From Melitaea cinxia (taxonomy: Eukaryota > Arthropoda > Insecta > Lepidoptera > Nymphalidae): a stretch of DNA of 64,000 nucleotides. Positions 57,050 through 64,000 of this stretch are shown piece by piece. Location: positions 4,809,206 through 4,873,205 of the forward strand of contig NC_059396.1 of NCBI RefSeq assembly GCF_905220565.1, read 5' to 3'. The notes below the pieces were generated by a model. It saw only the letters and a list, made by a program, of their open reading frames with translations, ran no database searches and was not told the origin of the DNA. The translations under genes were made by a program, and so were the position numbers. How positions within the stretch are numbered: position 1 is the first letter of the stretch; each line of letters opens with the position of its first letter.

Positions 57050-57235
57050 ATTGGTACAGTGGTTTTAGTCACTGACTGCTATGTCAGTGGTCGTGGGTCT
57101 GATCTCAGCAACAGCCCATACAAATGTTATTCGTAATATGGGAGTTTGTGATTATGATGTGTTTTCGGGGAACACATCATAATCACATTTTACCGGGACC
57201 GTTGAGTGTGACCTTTTTATTACAATAAATAAAAA
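57050..57235 (+). repeat. SINE-like element: tRNA-like head followed by a hairpin
   Basis: TTGGTACAGTGGTTTTAGTC resembles an A-box region and GTCGTGGGTCTGATCTC a B box. A perfect hairpin follows at 57147-57187, then CCGGGACCGTTGAGTGTGAC and an A-rich end with AATAAATAAAAAAAAAATA-like sequence. Confidence 0.5.
57147..57187. repeat. Perfect 17-bp-stem hairpin
   Basis: Arms 57147-57163 (TGTGATTATGATGTGTT) and 57171-57187 are exact inverted repeats around the 7-nt loop TTCGGGG. Confidence 0.92.
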
Positions 57236-57816
57236 AAAAATAGCTTATGGATCTATTTTCAAAAGAAAAACGTTTAAAATAAAAAAAAAAAACCTGGATC
57301 CGACATCATCATTGTATATATTAGATTCCTTACAAGCAAATTTTCTTTTACTGGGCTTAGATCTATTTTATCAGAAAAAAGGATCTAAGCTTCCGTCATT
57401 TTCCACTGCGGACATACATTTCTTGGATTTCTTACAAGACTGTTGAGAGAGACAAGTTATTTTTCTTGCAATGTTTCCTATCGCAGTACGCGTGATGAAT
57501 TGTTAAGCGGATTTAGCGCTTAAAAATGCACAGCTTGCCTGCATTTGAATCTGACCTTTAAGTTGAGATGTCCGTATTCTGTCCACTATATAATACTTCG
57601 TTTTTTTCTGTTTATCTCGGTATATACCTAAATTGAATTTGGTAATAAAGTATTTTATTTTAATCATCTCTTAATCTAGAGATTGAAATTAGAATTTTGT
57701 TATAAGTTTGTTATAATAGTAGTGAATGGTAAAGGTTACTTTACGCAGAACTATACTGTTTGTATAGTAATATTGTATAGCTTTACTTTTCGTTCATCTA
57801 TTTTCTTATATTTTAA
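57236..57816. other. Intergenic, nothing recognised
   Basis: AT-rich. Confidence 0.4.
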
Positions 57817-58171
57817 CTAGCTGTGCCCGCGACTTCGACCGCGTGGAATTTAATAAAAAAGTTTTTCTTCAGTTCGCAGAGTTATAAGATAAATAATTTC
57901 TAAACAACTAATAATTTCTAAAAGTATAATAATTTCTAAACTAAAGGTAGCCTAAGTTACTCTTTATTACATCGGCTATCTGCCAGTAAAATTTCCGTCA
58001 AAATCGATTCAGTCGTTTCAGAGATTAGCCGGAACAAACAGACAGACAGACAATAATTTAAAAAAATGTTATTTTGGTACATGTACCTACGTGTATACAT
58101 CCATATCCACTTAGTAAAAAGCGGTTATTTTAATATTACTAACAGTCACTAATTTTATTCATTTGTATAGA
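57817..58171 (-). mobile_element. Helitron-like element, 355 bp, reversed
   Basis: Minus-strand end CTAG at 57820-57817 preceded by the hairpin region (CGCGGTCGAAGTCGCGGGCA in minus sense), and minus-strand start TCTATACAAATGAATAAAAT at 58171. Same family as 20048-20368. Confidence 0.75.
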
Positions 58172-59088
58172 TTATAATTATGGAATATTTAAAATAAATT
58201 TCTGGACACTAAATCTTCGCAATCATTTACTAATCTAAATAATTCATTATACACAATATTATTTTCTTTTATTGACTATAAATAATTTACACTATCATTC
58301 GAACAGAATTATACCAAGAAACGCGATAAACACTAATAAAACACAAAAATTATCGTATACAAAAGTAAAATAAAAATTCCATATGGTATATATTCCGATG
58401 CTAACAATATAAAAGATAAGCACAACTTACATAATAACCAACATTCGTCGAGAACTATCTATTCAAAGCAATACTAAAACTAACCGAAATAGGTAAATAG
58501 GTTTTCATACAAAATACGCTTATAAAAGGAATTGAAAGGGTATCTCTGTCAATATGAGTAAGTTTCTTATTAGGGAGGATTTAGGATAAGGTTTGCTGTC
58601 TTGGGCTTTGAATAAAACAAACTTGGGGTATTTGAGACGCCCACGATTAGTATAATTGTGTAGTTTAATGGCAAAAAAGAAGAAATCTATAACCATTTTT
58701 CTGATCTACTAGATGACCTGGCTAACTTCGTATATATATAAAAGATATATATCTTTTTTTATAATTTAATGTCAATTTTTTTAATTTATCAACTGCTAGT
58801 TAAATAATTAAAGGTCAATATTTTGTAATGTGTAATGATGTAATGATGATTTTGTTAACATTTCTGTCTCATTCCGTACCTATTTTTTTTTTTTTCATAA
58901 AAATCTTGTCCTGACAATAACAATCACAAATAATAGTAATAATAATCTATACCTATGTGTACATTCGTTCTAAATTATGCGCTTGCACACATTTTGGTGA
59001 TTATTTTTATTTATATAGATTTGTTTATAAACACAAGTTACTATTATGTAAAAATTTAATTATTTCTTTGTATAATTTTATTACAGCC
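58172..59088. other. Intergenic, nothing recognised
   Basis: No supported gene. Confidence 0.4.
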
Positions 59089-59397
59089 TATACAGTCCAC
59101 TGCTGGACATAGGCCTCCATAAGTTTACGCGAAAAATAACGTGAACTCATGTGTTTTGCCCATAGTCACCACGCTGGGCAGGCGGGTTGGTGACCGCAGT
59201 ACTGGCTTTGTCGCACCGAAGACGCTGCTGCCCGTCTTCGGCCTGTGTATTTCAAAGCCAGCAGTTCGATGGTTATCCCGCCACCGGTCGGCTTTTTAAG
59301 TTCCAAAGTGGTAGCGGAACTGTGTTATCCCTTAGTCGCCTCTTACGACACCCACGGGAAGAGAGGGGGTGGCTAAATTCTTTAGTACCGTAGCCAC
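59089..59397 (-). repeat. Retroelement 3'-end repeat, near complete
   Basis: TACAGTCCACTGCTGGACAT, CACCACGCTGGGCAGGCGGG, GAAGACGCTGCTGCCCGTCT, GTTATCCCTTAGTCGCCTCT, then TTAGTACCGTAGCCACACAG. Same orientation as 17605-17907. Confidence 0.78.
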
Positions 59398-59462
59398 ACA
59401 GTACAATTGTATAATTTATTAGTAGTATATTTTATAAATTTTTGCATTAATTGCATTTAAGC

Positions 59463-59556
59463 ATTGGAGCAGTGTTGTGGATTAAGCTCTGATCCTTCTC
59501 CTACATGGGGAAAGAGGCGCCCAATAATGGGATATTACAGGCTGAAGCGATTATAA
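59463..59556 (+). repeat. SINE 3' tail
   Basis: CATTGGAGCAGTGTTGTGGA, TTAAGCTCTGATCCTTCTCC and GGGATATTACAGGCTGAAGC, the last third of the 23131-23473 SINE. Confidence 0.75.
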
Positions 59557-60004
59557 ATTTTAAATTAATTGAAATAAAAGTAAAATTAAAAATTTTAAAA
59601 ACTCCCCGACACAAAAATAAACTGTAAAATTAACAAAGTGACCAGGTCATGGTTACCTCACCATATACTTTCAATATCATTGAACTAACACGATACCAAA
59701 TTTCGAATTGATCGGACATAAGGATTTTAGTCAGCTCCCCTTATCAACTAGAAAAGAGTTTGATAATCTTCAAGTGGCTGAATAGATTTTTATGAAACAT
59801 GGCTAAGAACACTGGGGGTAAAATTATTAATGACGTCGTCAAATTGGGAACTCCACCTTTTTTAAATCAGTTAAAAATAATAATCGAAAGGTTTTTTCTA
59901 TTAAAGACAAATAAATCTATTTAAATAAAAACCTGTGATTAAAGATTATTGAAACATTTTTGGGAATTAAAACATGAACGTATCGTGTAGACTAATAATA
60001 CCAT
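59557..60004. other. Intergenic, nothing recognised
   Basis: No supported feature. Confidence 0.4.
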
Positions 60005-60206
60005 AACCATCCAACTGGCTTTGAAATCCACAGGCCGAAGACGGGCTGCAGCGTCTTCGGTGCGACAAAGCCAGCCAAAGCGGTCTGCAGTCACCAACAC
60101 GCCTGCCAAGCTTGGTGACTATGGGCAAAACATATGAGTTTACGCCATTTTTGGCGCGAACTTGTGGAGGCCTATGTCCAGCAGTGGACTGAGATAGGCT
60201 GAAGTG
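60005..60206 (+). repeat. Partial retroelement 3'-end repeat, opposite to 59089-59397
   Basis: AACCATCCAACTGGCTTTGA through GAAGACGGGCTGCAGCGTCT to CCTATGTCCAGCAGTGGACT and GGCTGAAGTGATG. It forms an inverted pair with the copy 600 bp to the left. Confidence 0.75.
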
Positions 60207-60771
60207 ATGTGTAGAATAAATTATTTTTAAAACCTAATATTTTGTGACATTTTTCTTTTAAGCATTCAGTGAGTCACGCCAACAGCAAACTAAATTATAC
60301 ATATATTATACAACGAGCATTGTGTATGCAAATAGGATTTCCCGAGCCCTGGACCAGACTGGTGAGGCTGCGGGAACTATAATGAGTAGCGGTAAATGCC
60401 ATTTACATATGTATTAATGCAATCGATTGTGGCTCCAATATTTGCAAGTTTCATACTTATTATTCGCGCGTGTGTGTGTGTTTGTGTGTAAAGCTAGATA
60501 TTTTAAAAAAGCAATTGTAAAAAAGCACGCGTTACCTAACATAAAGTTTAAAAATTTAAAATATTTTAATTCAAGAAATATCACTCTATATGCATGAAAC
60601 ATTTTTCTTTTTATTTAAATGAATACTTCTGCTGCCTCGCTATATGAAACACTTACTCGTGACCATGGGTTGACTGGAAGAAATCTCTTTAAGACACAAG
60701 TCCACCTTTACCATAAACCTTATTGTTATGTTATATTTCTGTTTGTATTTTTAAGTTTAATAAAGTATAAA

Positions 60772-60841
<70 letters not shown>

Positions 60842-61044
60842 CTCCTATAATATGCAATACTCCTCCGAAACGGCTGGACCGATTTTTATCAAATTTCGTA
60901 AGCATCTGTAATTTGATCCAACTTAGGAGATAGAGTAGTTTTTATCTCAATTGGAATTGGCAGGTGGCGCTGCTATCTATATATTGTATATATAAGTACA
61001 GCAAAGGCTTATATTTGTAAAGTTTATGCAGTAACTGACATAAT
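60207..61044. other. Intergenic with (TA)n microsatellite
   Basis: A pure (TA)n run spans about 60773-60837. After it, CTCCTCCGAAACGGCTGGAC and CCGATTTTTATCAAATTTCG look like the inner part of a Helitron-like element without ends. No gene. Confidence 0.5.
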
Positions 61045-61056
61045 ATGTATATGTTG
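61045..61056 (+). repeat. Left target-site duplication of second helicase copy
   Basis: ATGTATATGTTG, repeated exactly at 61841-61852 after the A-rich tail. Confidence 0.82.
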
Positions 61057-61840
61057 CTGACTGCTGACTGACCAGGGATACGGGTCCGGTGAGGGATCAC
61101 GCGTTTTAACCATCCATGAGGTGCAGGGCCAAGACCTATGAGGACGTCATCGTCCTCCAGACAAATACAAGGAGGCTCAAGATCCACGACAGCGTTTCTC
61201 ACGCTGTAGTTGCGGTGACTAGACACACCAACACCTGTGTCTATTACACCGACGACCGTGACGACGCAATTGGTCGCTTTGTGGCGAAGGCAGCGGAAGC
61301 TTCTAAAAAAGACATCCTCGAGTACAGCCTCAGGATGGCGATTCACCACAGGGATGCCGCCGTCATTGAGGATGTGCTTGAAATGTTAAAACGTGTTGTG
61401 GTGTGAAGACAACACAACAGAATTGTAGCACACTTATTTGTAAGAATAAATTGTATTTTAATGTAGGTCATAACTCTAAATATACGTTAATTAGAAAATA
61501 AGTGTACATATATTATAGATAGCAAATAAGTGTAAGTATATATAAACATAGATAATAATGACAATAATAATTAAAGTAAGGCGCAATAGAATAAAAAAAA
61601 GTCAATGTCTTTTTGCATGTAAGATATCAATTAAGTTGGCATAATTTTGATCGGTGGACTCACGCCTGCGTTAGGGATACTAAGATAGAATAATTAGTTC
61701 TCTTAATGTAAGCTGCAGTAGTGTACCAAGTCAACGATCAGTAACAAAACTAAAAATTGGAATAACAAAAGCACTGGCACTATAAACCTGTGGACATAAC
61801 TTTATAAATATAAAAAGTGGACAAAACTTTATATAAAAAA
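61057..61840 (+). mobile_element. Second retroposed copy of the helicase family, 5'-truncated
   Basis: Begins inside the helicase region (CTGACTGACCAGGGATACGG), much further 3' than the 20963-22437 copy, and shares its 3' UTR phrases (ATAAGTGTACATATAT, CGGTGGACTCACG, AATTGGAATAACAA). It ends in a short A run and is bounded by a 12-bp direct repeat. Seven extra bases (CTGACTG) at the left junction look like filler or a slipped duplication. The UTR hairpin stem of copy 1 is damaged here. Confidence 0.83.
61062..61406 (+). pseudogene. Frameshifted C-terminal helicase fragment (virus-like)
   Basis: Covers helicase motifs V and VI and the C-terminal tail only. One extra base near 61130 (CCAAGACC against CCAGACC in copy 1) breaks the frame inside motif V; the frame from 61116 to 61406 then continues to the same TGA as copy 1. 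By eye the two copies are roughly 85-90% identical here. Not able to make a working helicase. Confidence 0.82.
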
Positions 61841-61852
61841 ATGTATATGTTG
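61841..61852 (+). repeat. Right target-site duplication of second helicase copy
   Basis: Exact copy of 61045-61056. Confidence 0.82.
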
Positions 61853-62370
61853 TGTACGTGACAGATGCAGTGTTACACACAACATATGTACATATATTGC
61901 GTATTATATTTACATTTTTGGGCCTACCTTTGAGTAAATGTTGTCAGAATTTGTTAAATATTCATGTCTCCGAGGAAAACTTTCACGAAACCCTAAATTT
62001 TGTCAAGAGTTTCACATCTCAGGCTTTCAGGCCACGCTAACAAGATAAATAAATATGTCACAAGGCGCTCTCTTAAACGTATAAAGGTATGTCGAAAATA
62101 AATTCAATTGATATGGCGTATTTGTATTTGAATGCGTTTACTTAAGGTCTACGAAAGCGCTTTGAGATATTATTTTTGTTGGAAAAATGTTAAGTATTAG
62201 GAAAATGTATAGACCATAAATCACCACTTTATGACTTATGGGATTGGGCAGTAAACATTAATCGAAACCAGTTCAATATTTGTTATAGCTTATAGACATA
62301 TAACAAGCTTTAAGGGCAGCTGAATTTCGTTAGTACAGGACGTCTGCAGGATTAAAATTGTATATAATTA
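61853..62370. other. Intergenic, nothing recognised
   Basis: No supported feature. Confidence 0.4.
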
Positions 62371-62676
62371 CTAGCTGACTCGGCAAACGTTGTCTTGCCG
62401 TTAAACGCTATTTAAAAATAGGGGTTGGTGGTAGAAGGGTGAAAATTTAGGGTTGTATGTATTTTTCAACGCCAAATCATAATAAAATAATAAATAAATA
62501 ATATATCTAAAAAAAAACTGGAGTGGACTACCCTTAACATTTAGGGGAATGAAAAATAGATGTTTTTCGATTCTCAGACCTACCCAATATGCACACAAAA
62601 TTTCATGTGAATCGGTCAAGCCGTTTTGGAGGGGTTTAACTACAAACACCGCGACACGAGAATTTTATATAATAGA
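62371..62676 (-). mobile_element. Short Helitron-like element, reversed copy of 53185-53514
   Basis: Minus-strand 3' end CTAG at 62374-62371 with the CGGCAAGACAACGTTTGCCG hairpin (here in reverse), and minus-strand start TC at 62676. Differs from the other copy by small deletions. Confidence 0.8.
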
Positions 62677-64000
62677 TACCATTGACGTGTTATATTTTAA
62701 TTTATTTGAGAGCCTTTTTCACTACTCTTTGATAAAGCTAACGCACAACGGTATCCAACAGGTAGCAAGGTATTTTATTTTAACAGGAAAATCAGATTTA
62801 TCTATCAAATATTTAAGTCATAAAAAGAGAGGGTTGACTTAGATTTACAAAATAAAAAATGTACTCTGCAGATATTCCATTCCGTTTATCGCACTTTTTA
62901 AAATTACTATTGACATCTGTATTCTAGTCCTACCGATAAAATTCAGTTAGGCATTTATTCAATCAGTCCATTCGTTATTTGATAAAACCTATTTTGATGT
63001 CGTACTGAATTGAAGCCAATTTGATTTATTCTTTAACTTTTGATGGCACTTAGTTTTGACAGTTTCTCTTTACATATATACTTATGAGAGGAACAAAAAA
63101 TATCTTTAAATTTTTTAAATTATAATTACCTATTTCTTGTCGATTTTTATAGCCTAGTGATTTTGTAAAAGTTGTATAAGTTACTTTGTATCAAAGAAAA
63201 AAATTATCAATTACAAAAAAAAAAAAATAATAATAATAATAATCAAAAAAACCAAATCTCATTTTCACCAAATTATCTTTGTAATATTAGTTGAGAAGAG
63301 CAATTTTGTATATTTGCAAACTTTTGAGAACTAATCAAAATTGTTCGCAGTCTTATTCGAAACACCATTTCCATTTAAATTAAAGTGTTTAGTTCCTTTG
63401 CCGCTAGAAACTTTACAAATGTTAAACAATTTAATGTCTAAAATCTGTTAGGTTGGAAGTTCATGACGGCTTTCTTTTACGATACTGGTTGTGTGACAGT
63501 CAGGATGAAATTTAAAAACTAACAGTTAGCATGGAAAGTTACTTAAGTATTGTGCTCTTGTTGTTTACAATAATGGTAGCTCTTGAGGTTTACTGTAATA
63601 ACTTTTCTTAAATTTATTCTTAATTTTGAAGATATTACAAAAACAGTGCAAGTGTTTTTTCAAACAATTTTATAAATCTCTGCTTTTCCAGAAAGCGAAA
63701 AGTTAAACAATTATACAAACATTAATGTGTATTTGACTTTTTTCAAAAATAAAATACATCGTTAGAACATTTTCATTGTTAGAAAACAATTTTCAGGACA
63801 TTGGTGTGCTGAAGAAGTTCAGTTCGTTTGTTTGGTTCTCTTTTTGAAGAGCAATTCTTAAACTGGAAATCCTAGTTACGTATATTTGCACATTAATTAT
63901 TTAATGCATTTTTGAGATTTCATCAGTAAACCTGCATTCATTTCCTTTAGAATTTTCACTTTTAAAAGTTTCGGTAGTTATATAAAATGTACCTTAAAAG
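62677..64000. other. Intergenic, nothing recognised
   Basis: AT-rich sequence to the right edge, with a short (ATA)n run near 63228-63242. No exon or RNA gene seen. Confidence 0.4.

Overview
This window is AT-rich animal nuclear DNA, almost certainly from a moth or butterfly. It holds one spliced host gene with canonical GT/AG introns, Helitron-like elements of the A|TC...CTAG|T type with internal phrases typical of Lepidoptera, a tRNA-headed SINE family and other short repeats common in lepidopteran genomes. Nothing suggests a bacterial genome: there are no operons, rRNAs or CRISPR arrays.

Region 62-15434 (minus strand) carries the 5' nine-tenths or so of a Na+-driven anion exchanger of the SLC4 family (Ndae1 type). 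I placed nine coding exons by matching splice sites and phases. The first (15344-15434) holds the start codon. Two phase 1-1 exons (4067-4186 and 3776-3898) look like alternative cassettes. The gene runs off the left edge after exon 62-727, so the last membrane helices and the C-terminus are missing. Its long first intron (6438-15343) is full of repeats, including a Helitron-like composite with about 282-bp tandem units (12823-14666) and a 55-bp palindrome (8912-8966).

Region 15445-31530 is intergenic and repeat-dense. It contains a foldback element related to one in the Ndae1 intron, several SINE-like and Helitron-like elements, and at 20963-22437 an insertion that encodes motifs II-VI of a positive-strand RNA-virus-like superfamily 1 helicase. 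That insertion has a poly(A) tail and a 13-bp target-site duplication. A second, 5'-truncated, frameshifted copy at 61057-61840 shares the same 3' untranslated region and has its own 12-bp target-site duplication. The virus-like helicase is therefore part of a retroposing family.

Region 31531-36902 is a long two-ORF LINE (ORF1 32140-32982, ORF2 33062-35950). It is flanked on both sides by a 456-bp direct repeat with two mismatches, far longer than a normal target-site duplication. ORF2 opens with GTG where a well-placed ATG would be expected.

Region 36903-64000 contains no host gene I can support. It holds a TTAA-flanked non-autonomous DNA element (44309-45503), a broken LINE reverse transcriptase (48295-48905, minus), two opposite-strand copies of one short Helitron (53185-53514 and 62371-62676), further SINE-like copies, perfect hairpins and microsatellites.
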